Assembly: GCA_008933995.1 (NCBI GenBank)
Contig: WARS01000014.1
Location: 5,193,192-5,257,191 of the forward strand
From: Datnioides undecimradiatus
Lineage: Eukaryota > Chordata > Actinopteri > Lobotiformes > Datnioididae
Length of the DNA: 64,000 nt
Direction of reading: 5' to 3'
In this document: positions 46,462-57,817 of the stretch, piece after piece
Layout: the number at the start of each line of letters is the position of its first letter
How positions within the stretch are numbered: position 1 is the stretch's first letter
Made by a program: the position numbers and the translations under genes
The notes under the pieces: generated by a model
Told to the model about the DNA's origin: nothing
Database searches by the model: none
Seen by the model: the letters and a program-made list of their open reading frames with translations, nothing else

Positions 46462-47960
46462 CTCCATGATCAAGATGCAGTCATAAATCCCTGCATTTGA
46501 GCGCGCTTACAAATGAACTTACTCCCCTTACCACTCTAACACTGAGTCCACGTTCCCTACCCCAGGGGAGGGCCACGACACAACAGCGCACATATACAAA
46601 GGGAGCATGTCCCTTCCCTTCTCTGTTTCTCTCCCACCCCTTTTTCTCTCTCTCACCCACACACTTTCTCTATTTAGCTCACACTTAAAAAGGCTGCCTA
46701 AAGATAGAAGCAAGAAGATGAACAGGAGCCAGCGAGTGTCATGGCAACAACGTGCAGCGGCTCACAAACACTATTTAGACCAGCGAGAAAAAAGTTCTAA
46801 TCAAAGACCAAACGCAGTAGTATCACCTCCTCAAAGACACAGTTTACTCAATTTCAACGCAGAGACGTGCCAGGACTGAAAGCCCGGGGCTCATAATTCA
46901 ACAGTTGACTAGACAGCAGATCTCGTGAAAATGGTCTATTCATTGCACTACAGATGTGGTTAATCCTCTCTGACTCCTTGTAAATACTTTAAAGTAAATT
47001 CAATTGTAGAAAAGCTGTACCCATACAGCTTTACAACACTGTGTGCGGTCATTCTTAAATCATATTGAGCATCATTTTAAGGGAAATACTTGTTTAATCC
47101 TAAATGCTAATGAATATATATTTTGATTTTAAACGGCATGTCCGTGAAACCTCTCAGTGAAATAAAAAATGCTGGGCTGACTTGAGCATGATGGAATAAT
47201 AATGTAAATTGTGCACTGCAGTTCTGTAGGTATAGGTAGATGTTGGACACAGCCCCAGAAATGTTCACTCCCCCGTCAGGATGTTTCAGAGAAACTCTGC
47301 ATCTCCTTCCACTAGAATCCCCCCGAGGCCACTTGCACATCAAAGTGCCGATTCTGAAATGCCTGGTTTCACTTCCTGAGTAGTATTACTCCAACGTACT
47401 CTGAAGCTAATTTTACACAACTGACAAAGACACGTTACACTTCTCACAGATCCCAGCGCACCAGGTATATAAGAACGATTTAATGTCATTCCTCTTGCTG
47501 CTGTGAAATTCACGCCGTTGGTCTGCACGTGCTCTCGTCGGATTAAGAAACATCTGAAATGTTGGGTGACCGATTCAGGATGAGTAATGGCCTAAGAGTA
47601 GTGGATGACATTAATCCACATGGCCACCATCTTCACAGATCAGTTCCTTCATTATCTGATGAAACATTGACCGGTCCTCTGTCATCTCCATATTACCAGT
47701 ATCAGTGAGAGGCTATTTATCAGTCATACTCCCACTTCATTATACATCCCATAATCTCACATTCGCCTCATGTATGCAACAGGTGAACAAACTTAGTGTG
47801 ATGTGTGTGTGTTTGTGGGTCTGCACAGCCCTTTGATATCATATATGTTGTGTCACAGTTTTTTCAGTAAATAAGCAGGATAAGGAGTGAAAGCAGAAAG
47901 TAGATTAAGATTTGTATCTGTGTGTGTGTGTGTGTTTATTTAGGTGTGTGTTCAACTCAC

Positions 47961-48064
47961 AATGTTGACCTGCAGTGGTTCTGAACCAGGTCTTAACAGC
48001 CTCCTCCTCCTGCAGCTACCAGAGCCGCCAGACCGCAGGCGCACCGATGACGACTGACCCATGT
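47961..48064 (-). CDS. arhgef9: arhgef9 long-isoform exon 4
   Basis: A 104-base exon: two bases completing Asp, then 34 codons. The acceptor is gtcccccag and the donor is ATT followed by gtgagt. It encodes MGQSSSVRLRSGGSGS, then a CRRRR basic cluster, then LLRPGSEPLQVNI. It joins the SH3 exon in phase 0. The ATG could also start a shorter isoform from a local promoter. Confidence 0.62.
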
Positions 48065-51000
48065 CTGGGGGACGGACAAGCAGACGGACGGGCAAACAGA
48101 TGATCAATTTAACAAACACGCATCAATAGACAGTCTGCATATTAATGTTGAATAAAAATATGCAATGGTACCTGACTGAGGCAGGAGCAGCGCCAAGGCA
48201 GTGAGAGTGCTGGGGGGCAGCGGCAGGGAGCGGCACCGCTGGAGAGACACCCTGAGCGGGGGCTCTAGCGGTGACACACCAAGGGGGCGAGACAAGGCCT
48301 AGAGGGTACTGAGAAGTTAGGACATCTCCTATATTCCACACAGAGTTACTTCGATGCACACGCTCACACACACAACGCTGAATGCACACATTCCCCTGCC
48401 TTTCACGTTAAAAAAAATTCTTCCTTACTGCCTTGTCCCCTTTTTTTTTGCCGAGAATTAAAGTATTTCACATTCAGCAAGTCTATTCTGGTGCACTGGT
48501 CGGTATGCATGCCCTGCAGCAAACCATGAGAGACCATACATCATGCCAACCGGGCGGTCTCTCAGGTTAAAATGAACTGACTCTGAGTTAGGGCAACGAG
48601 AGGTAGAGCTTATGGGAGCGATGAGGCAGAAAATTGGCCACAGAGAAAGACTGAGAGGGAGGGAGAGAAGCCACAAAGAAAGAAAGAGAAAGAAAGGGTG
48701 AGAGAGAGAAAAGGAGAAAGAGAGGGCAGAGGGGGAGGCGAGCTGAGGGAAAAGCAGCATCCAGAAATACAGGCCTGAATAAATGGGGCAGAGCATGCAT
48801 GCATTGTTGCAGCTAACAGTGAGTGGTGTATAAATACTGGGTTAGCACTGGGCTGCCCTTCAAAGTCTGTAGTGTGTGTTTGATTCATTATGGGCTTGCG
48901 CTATATTTATCAGTGAGTTGGAGGAGACTACTAGTGAGACTCCTTTCATTTTCTCACCATCAGGATGTGATATATTTAGATTTACTGCTTATACCTACAT
49001 TTAAGCTGGGAATACATGATTATTTGGATATTTACGAGACTGCCTATTTGTCATTTTTATGTCAGTGTTTACTTTCAGTGAAATTATGCATGAATGCCTG
49101 TGTTTGTCATTTGACATCTTACTCTGTGGTGCAGCTCCATGGACTGTGTCTCCCTAGTAACACTGGTCTCTATGACAGAGCAAGGCCTGGAGCGGGCAGC
49201 CATCCGTCTCTGCCCTGGAGAGTGTTGCATGGTGGGAGCAGGCCTGCGTCTCCGCCGGCATAGTGAGCCAACCTCACTATAATGGTTGTAGAGATCTCGG
49301 TCAGGGTTGGGCCTCCACAGGTCCAGTACAGCTGAGGCCGGGCGAGGACGAGGGCGCAGGGGCTTGTGAGGTACAGAGGTCTTCTCTGTGCTAGAGTGGG
49401 CCATGGCTGGGCACGGCTGTCTTACACTGCAGCCTGTCTGGCTGGCAATCTGCTCGCACAGCTGTGATTGGCACAGATACTCAGCAATTTGGCCCAGATA
49501 AAGGTGCAACAATGCATTTCTTGTGTAGGGAATTGGGAGGAACGTCTCTATAGGCTCAACAAAATATACCTGAGAAAGATTACACTAACCACGAGCTCAT
49601 GGTTCTAATTGGAATACATCAGTGGCTAGTAACAAGTGCCAAGACCGCCCCTTAATGGCAGTTATTTCAAAGAAGAACAAAAAAAACAATAAACACATCA
49701 ATTGAATAAGTAAACAGTAGGTGATTAGGAAGGAGGGTTTCCTAGAATCATCACTTCTCCTTAATTATTGTAGGATTGCACATTAACACCCTTCCCAAAA
49801 CACAGATTCCCACAGCCCTTGCCCTTGCATAATAAACCCCTATGAAAGTGTGCTGAGTATTGAGATGTCACATCTCATTTTGTCATTAGGAGTTGGGGCT
49901 AACATGTCCTGACTCGTTGGTGTGACTAGAAGGGAGATGACTAATGCCTCCACTGGAGTGAGAGGGGAAGGGTGCCGTCATGAAGCGCAGACGTCACCGA
50001 GCTCGAGGCCTCCCGCAGTCACACACGGCCAGCTTTATGAGAAACAGGGTTTCCTTGCATGCTGCACTTTCCTGCCTAAGCAGGAAAGGACAAACCCCTC
50101 TAATGTAAGGCTCTCCACCATTGTGATTACTGACTGTTTCCTCCTCTCTCCAACAGATGGGGCAAAAGGACAACTGGAGAGTAGGTGCCCAATTCATGTC
50201 CGCACAGGCTGGTGTCTCGAATGTTTTTGTTCCTCCCTGACAGTTAATGAACCACACCTAGGACTTGAATCATGAGGAAACGAGTAAGAGCACCGGTACC
50301 ATTGACAGTCTAGTTTGCTGATGATGGTTTTAAGAAGCAAATGAATGGCCATGGTTAAAACAGTTACATAAATGATATTTTGAGCAGTAATTACACGATG
50401 CATGCCTTTGCCAATGTTAATGATGTGGAAAAAGCCTGCAATGGAATGTGGTTATGGCATAAATGCGAGGCACATTATACATGAAAATATTCTCTTTAAA
50501 AAAAACACAACAGTAGTTTAGCAACACAAATTACTGACTTCTTTTGCATTTATTAAAATCCAGTGGCTGGTAATGAACACAGCTCATTTTGTATTTAAAG
50601 CCACATACCTTAAATATTTCCTCAGTGGAATCTGATGCTTGTACGCTATTGGTTGTGCTCTCTTTATCACCTTGTTGTGATTGGACATTCACTTCCTGTA
50701 TCTCGTGGGAGTCAGGTGGAGCATCCCTGGAATCCTGCTCATTTCCTGTCTGTCCCTCTACCTTTTCCTCGTGACAGAGACAGTTTAATGGATCCCTTTC
50801 AACCTCTGCTTCTTTTTTAGTCCCTGTGTCTGGACCTGACTTTGGGATGTGATTCTCTACTACGGCTGTGGACCTGTGGATTGTATCCCTGTCTATATGT
50901 TCATCTGTGCCATCAGAACTCTGAAGGCCATTGACAGCTTGAGATCCCGGGCATGACTTAAAGGCCCTCAGGACCACTTTAGGGGATCGTCCACCTGTCA

Positions 51001-52216
51001 CAGGTGCTGGAGCCTCGCTGTCAAAGCCACTGGAGTGTGAGGATTTAGCGGTCACCGGTGATGATGGAATAGGCCGGGATTTTCGAAGTCCGTCACCGTG
51101 GAGTGTCAGGGACACGCTGTGAATGTTGTCCACTGTGCGCTGTGGGGCCCGAGGGGAGCTCATCTGAGTCCTCTCTTCCTCTGGAGGAGAGAAGGAGTGT
51201 GACGTTGTCCGCCACTTTCTGGCTGTCTCTGCTACACTGTTGAAAAACTTGAACAAACCCCCAAAGTGCCCCTTGGTGTCAGAGGGCTTCGGGGGCGGTG
51301 GCTGAAAGTCTCTGACAGTCTCAAAGTCTACAGAACCATAGTCTGAGTCCGTGGTCTTGTCAAAAGAGTGAAGCTCAGAGTCAAAGCTCCTCTCTGAGTA
51401 GACAGGATTGGCCTTCCCCAAAAGGGAAATCCTCCTCAGGTAACTCCACACGTCTTTGTGTCTCCTTCCTCTACCCTGGTGCGTGCTGGGGCTACCTTTA
51501 ATGCTGGGCTCGTCACAGCCTGCAGCTGTTTTGTTACAGCTGGTTGAGTTGTTGTGGTTTCTTTTAGTATAGGAAACCCTTTCTGGTGGTTTACAACCAT
51601 TCTGAGTCACAGCCTCTGCTATTACAGTTGGCAGCTGGCCGTCTATAGGAGCCGTGAGGTCGATGTCTTCGAACGAACAGTCAAATTCTGCCGTGCAGCC
51701 GGCATACGAGTGTCTCTTGCCACGCTGTCTAAGTGTGCCCCTGCTGGACTGCTGCGGAGTCCCAATGTCGCGGCAGAAAGAGTCCTCGTCCACCAAGGAG
51801 CTGCTCAACTTGGCCGTGGACAATTTCCCTGTCTTCCCTCGGAACACAGAGGGGGATTTAAGCTTCTTGAAGGAGCGAACTTTGTCAGCAAACGAGAGTT
51901 TAGGGATGGAAGCCTCTCCGGGCAGGATCATGGAGTGGGGTCTGCGCTCCAGCTCTGAGGCAGCTCTCTTTCGGTTCAAGATCTTCCAGATGCCCCCCGT
52001 GGCACGGGCCCTCCGGTTGACCTCCTGTCTGTCCTTGACAGGGGTCTGAGAAATGGCAGCCTGGGTCTCTCCTTGCCCCTCTGCAGGCCCTGGCCCAGTC
52101 TCCTGAATATAAACACTGCTGGTCTCATTCTCCACATCCAGAGAAACATTAAACACTCGGTTGACAAACCCATTAGGGTTGTTGCTCTCAGGGGCAGGGT
52201 TGTCTGTCTGTTCCAT
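47961..52216 (-). CDS. arhgef9: arhgef9 long isoform, proposed N-terminal coding region (four exons, gene-level span)
   Basis: Four exons upstream of the canonical start have compatible splice phases: 52216-50609, 49569-49123, 48298-48172 and 48064-47961. They encode 536, 149, 42 plus one shared, and 34 residues. The last donor is phase 0, as is the acceptor of the SH3 exon at 29784. Splicing skips the MTL exon and gives about 762 extra residues and a protein of about 1276 aa. The join reads EPLQVNI then LISGGSIV, parallel to EQLAINE then LISDG in the Asef proteins. SPATA13 (Asef2) has a long isoform of almost the same length, as I recall. The extension is low-complexity, Ser-rich and probably disordered, with conserved-looking basic helices. 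Exon structure is read from the sequence. Isoform expression and function are inferred. An independent gene is the alternative. Confidence 0.7.
48172..48298 (-). CDS. arhgef9: arhgef9 long-isoform exon 3
   Basis: 42 codons plus one base. The acceptor is cagtaccctctag and the donor after CAGTCAG is gtacca. It encodes SRPLGVSPLEPPLRVSLQRC, then RSLPLPPSTLTALALLLPQS. The competing acceptor 12 bases earlier would put a stop in frame. Its final base plus AC from the next exon makes an Asp codon. The phase fit on both sides is the main evidence. Confidence 0.55.
49123..49569 (-). CDS. arhgef9: arhgef9 long-isoform exon 2
   Basis: 149 codons, phase 0 at both ends. The acceptor is gtaatctttctcag and the donor is AGA followed by gtaaga. 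It opens VYFVEPIETFLPIPYTRNAL, then LYLGQIAEYLCQSQLCEQIA, and is Arg/Pro-rich in its second half (KPLRPRPRPASAVLDLW, then CRRRRRPAPTM and RSRPCSVIETS). The RxRPxSVI element resembles RRRPISVI near the N-terminus of short Asef2, as I recall it. An internal ATG at 49404 (MAHSSTEK, strong Kozak) could serve as an alternative start. The start at 49569 was chosen from the splice site and phase. Confidence 0.65.
49570..50608 (-). other. arhgef9: intron of the proposed long isoform
   Basis: Bounded by gtatgt at 50608 and ctttctcag before 49569. Nothing else is recognised in it. Confidence 0.6.
50609..52216 (-). CDS. arhgef9: arhgef9 long-isoform large coding exon
   Basis: This is a 536-codon open frame from an ATG at 52216 to AAG followed by gtatgt at 50608. 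The exon begins at 52292 after cttccttcag, so 76 bases are 5'UTR. Segments that stand out are RATGGIWKILNRKR (about residues 71-84), LSFADKVRSFKKLKSP (107-122), HKDVWSYLRRISLLGKANP (253-271), TDSDYGSVDFE (289-299), a PPPPKP run (307-311) and FGGLFKFFNSVAETARKWR (318-336). The rest is Ser/Thr/Pro-rich and acidic toward the end. I recognise no globular domain. Without the splice, the frame runs only 25 residues further to a stop at 50531. The size and position match the large 5' exon of SPATA13. The sequence is not AMER1, which is the neighbouring gene in mammals. Confidence 0.75.
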
Positions 52217-52292
52217 CCTCTCTCATTCTACAGTGTCAGCTATCAGCTCCAATGGACATCATGTCTCAGGCCTCTCTCACTCCCTCAAATAC

Positions 52293-53619
52293 CTGAAGGA
52301 AGAAAACCACATTTTTATTCAGGAGTATGACATTAAACTGACGGCCTATCTTTTCATATCATCCTTATTCTGTCTTAAATTGCTCACAATCCCTGCAGAT
52401 GTACACCATAAATATAAAACACATCATATTCAATAATCTCAGTGGATGGTCGGCTGTATTTTTCCAATATAGGAGGTCAAACGTCCAGGAATAATAGATA
52501 TGTAGTGCTACTTAAACACTAAAACATGGTGAGAGCATTAGAGGTCTCATTTTGTGATTCTCAGACAAGAGCTTTTGTACCATGAGTCAACAGTAGCAAG
52601 CACCCCACCGCCCCCCATATTCGGTCCACATTATCCAAAGTAATTATTTGAGACACTGCCCCCCCCACCCCCCCACCCCCGTCCACCATTTAAACCAGGA
52701 GGCTGTGTTGTCATGGAAACACTCACTACAGAGATGTCTGGTTATTTCAGGCCTGCTCTGGCCGTGACATCATCATAGCTTAGATGAGCTCCTTCTGAGG
52801 AGGAAGAAGAAGATGCTGGGCAAGTGCTGCACTACAGCATGTTATAATTACCCCCATTTCATAATCCCTTTAATGTAAAGAAGCCCCGTGTGAAATCTTT
52901 GTTGTTACATGAGCTCATCAGCAAACATGTGTTTCCTTTAAGCTGGCCTTTTTCGCAGAATGTCACAATTTAATTTGCGAGCTATGGCCCGATAAGCCTT
53001 CTAAGAACCCCGTTGAAAGAAACGAAGCGCTTAATTTATGAGTTTGATTTAAAATAAAAATGTCAGTTTACACGCACAGTCTCCATTTACACGTATTAGC
53101 AAGTACTTAATTTAGCATTTAAATGTAAAATGTGACGTCTATTAATGTTACGCGTCTAACATCCACTTATTCTAGTGACGTTTACCTGCTTTAGCATTAT
53201 ACAGCCTGGTTACAATGTCATAAAATACATACTTCCGTGAATATATAGAGACAGATGGACAGAGAGTGGTGTTTATGTCTGTTTGTTTGTTTATTTGTTT
53301 CCACACACTGTGCCAAAACATCAGCACCAGCTGCGGAAGCAGCCAGCAGTGTCAGGGTGACTATATGTTGGGCTGGCCGTCTGAAAGTTAACGTCTTTTT
53401 GAGAAAATATGGCGTCAGTTAAATTGACATTGCAGCCGCTTCGTTTTTACTAATTTCGAGTCAACGCCAGTGAACGCCTCTTCACGCTGTTAGCCGAACT
53501 CTCCGCGCGAATGAGTTAAACAACTACCAATAACTTCAGACACTTTCAAGCAACAGCAGCGAAAAGTAAAGTACCCTCCTCAAACTGCTCGTATTCAGAC
53601 GTTAAAGCTGTTAACTCAC
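52293..53619 (-). other. arhgef9: 5' intron of the proposed long isoform
   Basis: It lies between a noncoding donor at 53619 (gtgagt) and the acceptor at 52293. Poly-C-rich stretches occur at about 52660-52680. No coding exon is seen. Confidence 0.5.
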
Positions 53620-53917
53620 CGCCAGAAAAGCGCCAGAAAGTCAGTGAAAACAGCGCCTTGAACGCGCCGGCTGAACGTATCCAAGTTTATACTTTGACGG
53701 GGCTTAACTTCTATCCATGAGTAAGGCTGGAGTTATGTTGCGGACAGCGACTCCTTTGTAGATGTCCCGTGTTTGGGTCTTGCCTCTAAACTTCGCCCGC
53801 TATCACCAAACTGAGAGAAACTCCCCGAGTTAGCGACAGACCGGTGAACTCTTGCCCTGTAAGCTCCTGCAGACGCCGACACTCTGATTTGTGATAAAGC
53901 TCTCACGCAGACAGAGC

Positions 53918-53920
<3 letters not shown>
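53620..53920 (-). promoter_or_regulatory. arhgef9: putative noncoding first exon and CpG-rich promoter of the long isoform
   Basis: The minus strand has a perfect donor (gtgagt) at 53619, preceded by CpG-rich sequence (cgccttgaacgcgccggctg). CpG enrichment runs from about 53390 to 53890. This fits a second arhgef9 promoter. The upstream edge is arbitrary because no start site is visible. Confidence 0.5.

Positions 53921-53954
<34 letters not shown>
53920..53954. repeat. (CA)n microsatellite
   Basis: About 17 CA units directly upstream of the proposed long-isoform promoter. Confidence 0.9.
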
Positions 53955-53956
<2 letters not shown>

Positions 53957-55936
53957 CCTACACACACAGACACTAACAGCCACTCAAACACACACATACC
54001 TACTCAGAAACACATGGGCATTTACTGTAATTATTTTAATTCAGTGTTATAGTCGAGTAATTTTAGAGCTGAGTTTGAATAAAACAGGGTTTATGTATTC
54101 GAGATATAGCTTATATTATATTAAAATTATAATGTTTAATCCTTCAGTCCATTAAAACCCTACACTCTTCCTCATAACCATTATATTTTTGATGGATACT
54201 CAGAGGGTTTTTTTCCCCATCCTATTTGTTGGATGGCTACAAGGAAGCGCTTATAATTTCTAAAAAGAACATCAGTGAAAACAAGTGATTGACTGAACTC
54301 TGGTCTCACTGGCTGATCCTCCTTTGGGATTTGCGTTGAATGTGAAAATCCTTCTATTGAAATGACACAATGGGGGAGAGGGAGCGCAGGGGGGGGAAAC
54401 TGAAGGAATTCGCAAAAACTAAACAGCTCCAGAGCCCCATAGCCGTGGAAGAGGAGATGGTGGAAGAAGGGGGCCTAAATTTAAACATTTCCTCTTTGTC
54501 CTGTTTTGGGCCCATTGTCATCACATGGCGTTCTCCCTTCTGCACAGGAAGGAGTGGATCTGACATCAACGCTCTCAGGCTGACAATGCCAGGAAGTCTG
54601 TCTGACTGTATGTAAATATCTCTATGTGTCCACGCTTCCCTTGCTTGCCCGTGCAGCCGCTCTCCTCTCCCTGGCCCTGGCCCTGGAGCGGGCTTTAAGC
54701 ACTTGAGGGTGTAGTAGTAGTAGTAGCAGTAGTGGTAGCAGCATGGTGATTTACATGCTACACTTCCTCCATAACTCATCCGCAACTGTCACTCTGGATT
54801 ACGGCAGCCTCATCTTCAAATGACCTCTCCTCTGATGGGGCATCTTTTGCACATATGTACACCTAACAGGCTCTTTTTTTTCTTTACACTTATATATATT
54901 CATATCATACGGTAACCTATGTTTGTCTGTTTCTCATTTTTGTGTCTTACCACTGTTCATTTGTCATTTCCCCTCATAGTGTTGTGCTGGCTTATTTGTT
55001 TCTCTCCTTCACTCCCATTCCCTTGCTTCTTCCCTTACTCACTCACTTCCTCACAACCTCAAGCAGTCTTCCTGTTGTCCACCCCCCCGGTCTCTCCTGT
55101 CACAAAAGACATCCTGGCTCAAACACGCCAAATGTTTCAGCTCACGTCTGACTTACGGGGACATAAAACTAACCTCTTATCTTCAGAAAATAAATTCATC
55201 CAAACAGCATTTTGCGTGAATGACAGAAAAGCGCGAGGGGAAAAGAGAAAGAGGGTGATGAATGGAGGGAGACAGATTAGAGATTTATAGACACTCTACC
55301 AGCTGGGCCTGTGTCTGAAATGATAAGTTTTGTTGATGTTTGGCGAGCTGTGTACATTACAGCGAGTTGACTTTGGTGCCTATTTGCCGTGAGTGTTGAA
55401 CACTCTAAACAGAGCTCTTTGAAATGATGTCATTGGCTTCTCATTTTCAGAACAATCGACCTCTTCCTCCTCTTCCTATGACACGGTCCCTACTGCTGGG
55501 TTTGGTGGAGATTACTGCAGACAAACACTTGTTGAGTTTAGGCCCAGCTGTAATTATTTCGCCAGTCTTTGTCAAAGCCGCTGAGTGAAAACAGGCTGCT
55601 GTGAAAAAGCCGGCTAGACAAGGAGGGAGAGGAGGGAGGGGAGGGGTGTACAGATATGTTGTGATATCAAATGAAAGGCTTACTGAGGCCTGGGAACTGG
55701 ATTCAGGAGGTGTAACTCGTGTGAGAACAGCTGTGAGTTCAGACAAATTTTGTTTAAAGTGCAGGTGTTTGGGAACATCGAGGCTGCAGCGCTGTGTGGC
55801 TGTGTACTGTTACCGCATGCCCTTAGATGGGGAGATTGCTGAGTTAAGGCGACGAATGGGAGATGCTGGAGCTGGGAGCATGTTTATACTATGGCTCCTT
55901 ATACGCTGGCATGTTAAAGTATGCTGCACATTGACT

Positions 55937-55968
<32 letters not shown>

Positions 55969-56156
55969 GATTAACATTTCTGCCCACTTCTGGTATAAAA
56001 TGTGCCCAGGTATAGCAGTTGCCTCCAGTGGTAGAAGAGAGTTTGAATTACACTGGCATTCCTGACATTCCCTCTGCACTGACCTGCATACTTCTCTGGC
56101 CTGGCTGCACATGGCACTATCCCTTAAACCCCACACACACACACACACACACACAC
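55937..56156. repeat. two (CA)n microsatellites
   Basis: CA runs at 55937-55964 and 56131-56156, about 165 bases apart. Confidence 0.9.
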
Positions 56157-57778
56157 TCACATTTGAGCCCATCCTCGCAGTTCACAGACACTTTGATCTT
56201 TACTACCATCACTTTGAGGATAATCAATCAGTTTGGGCTCTTAGACACATGGACACACAGATGTAACAGATCACATGGCACACACATGGTCACCTGGAAT
56301 GTGTGAAAAAAGGTCTGAATGCTGTCGGTGATGGGAAGGTCTCGCCGAATGACTTGTGCAGCAGCCATCTTAGAGGCACAGAGAGGAAGAGAGAGACATA
56401 AGGAGAAAGGGAGAATGAGGGGGACAGGACAGGGGGAGTGTGTGTGTTTGTGTGTATGTGGAGCTTTCAGCTGGGGACTTTCAGCCATTATCAGGATGAA
56501 TCTGAAAACAGGAAGGGGGGTTCCATTAAACAAGACGAGCGGAAGACGACCACAGTTCTACTTCCTGTTTCTGAGCAGGGGAGGAAACAGCAGATTTTTT
56601 AGGAATTCAAATCAGAATCAACACGCCGGAAAGAACATCTTCCTAAAATGCTCCCGTTTGGGCAAAACCACCAGCGTTCATGGGTTCTTTTTTTGTCATT
56701 TCTGTAACGCTGTTTGCTTTTAGTCACGCCTATTTTCACACAGCAGTTTTTTAGCTTGCTTTTGCACAAATGTTGCCGTCAAAAGTGTGATGAGGCAGAT
56801 GTTTATCCCAGTTCTGTATCTGTGCGATTGTTTATCTGGCTCTCGCTGCAGAGGCCTTGGACTGAGCTGGACTTGGCTGTGTTTTGTGGGTCAGCAGCAG
56901 TGAGAGAAAAGCAGTCTGGCACACAAAACGCCGTTTCCGCTCGTCTGGGTGCTTCCACTTCTTCGGAGAGCAAAGTTTTTGATGGTGGAAAACCCAGGGG
57001 AAGGGGTGATAAAGGGTGGGATGGTAGTCAGCAGAGGAGGGATGTTTAACTGAGGAGAACAAAAAGAGATAAAGCATTGCAGATTACCCTGTGTCTTCTC
57101 AATACGGTGTGTTAGCACTGCTGAGCGGAGTAAACGGCGGAGATCTACGGCAAGATAGTGAACAATTAGTAGTGTGATTGATAGTAAACTGGCATTCGTC
57201 TCACTGATTCGTAAATGATGACGTTCCTTTAGATCTGTCTGTTTTATCTCCTTGATAAATGTCGACCTCTGACTGCTTCATTGTCTCTGGTCAGTGTCCT
57301 CTGTGCTGGTTAGGCTGTGAAAATAGTGGATTGGGAGCAATAGCCACATCATTAGGCCCATTAATTATCACTGGATATAATCCCTCCCTCCACCCTTTTC
57401 TATCTCTGTGTCCTCACTGCAGCTCCTTCACAATGTCCTAGTTAGAGGCGGAGGAATACACATGGGGAGTGTGCATCTCTCTCCTCATTCCTTTCTTGCA
57501 CATCCCCTGGCTTATCACCGAGAGAGGGAGCAAGAGACTGATTGAGGCCGTGATTTGAAACGTACATTGCGCTTTGCTATTCTAAACAAGTAGCAGAACC
57601 AAATTATCCGCTCACTCAAAAGCCTGCGAATGATAAACACTCTTCATCCAAAAGAATTGAATTGATTCAATAATATTGCCATGGTCCTCTGCAGAATGTA
57701 CAGAGTGAAATAAGATGTTACGTATTTATTTACAGAAACAAAGATGCAGCATTTAGCAGCGGATCATGTTGGTAGATG

Positions 57779-57817
57779 CCTGTGAATAGTCTGGTGTGAG
57801 GCCAGACTATTCACAGG
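57779..57817. repeat. perfect 16-bp inverted repeat with 7-base loop
   Basis: CCTGTGAATAGTCTGG, then the loop TGTGAGG, then its exact reverse complement. See findings. Confidence 0.85.

Larger units (their letters stand above)
35421..47960 (-). other. long intron between proposed 5' exons and canonical arhgef9 exons, no gene seen
   Basis: I found no supportable exon. Open frames such as those near 39427-39663 and 40314-40601 are not recognised and lack splice context. Features are AT-rich sequence, poly-T at about 38311-38324, a purine tract at 46030-46114, and CA runs. Confidence 0.55.

Noticed and set aside
50531-52216. The long minus-strand ORF as AMER1 (FAM123B), the mammalian neighbour of ARHGEF9
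   Set aside because: The start and composition do not resemble AMER1. The frame ends at a strong phase-0 donor that fits the arhgef9 exon chain.
53318-53346. RE1-like half sites near the long-isoform promoter
   Set aside because: The half-site spacing is wrong and the right half matches poorly.
55447-56723. Overlapping ORFs of 99-154 codons upstream of arhgef9
   Set aside because: They run through CA repeats and G/A-rich DNA, are open on both strands, and have no recognisable product.
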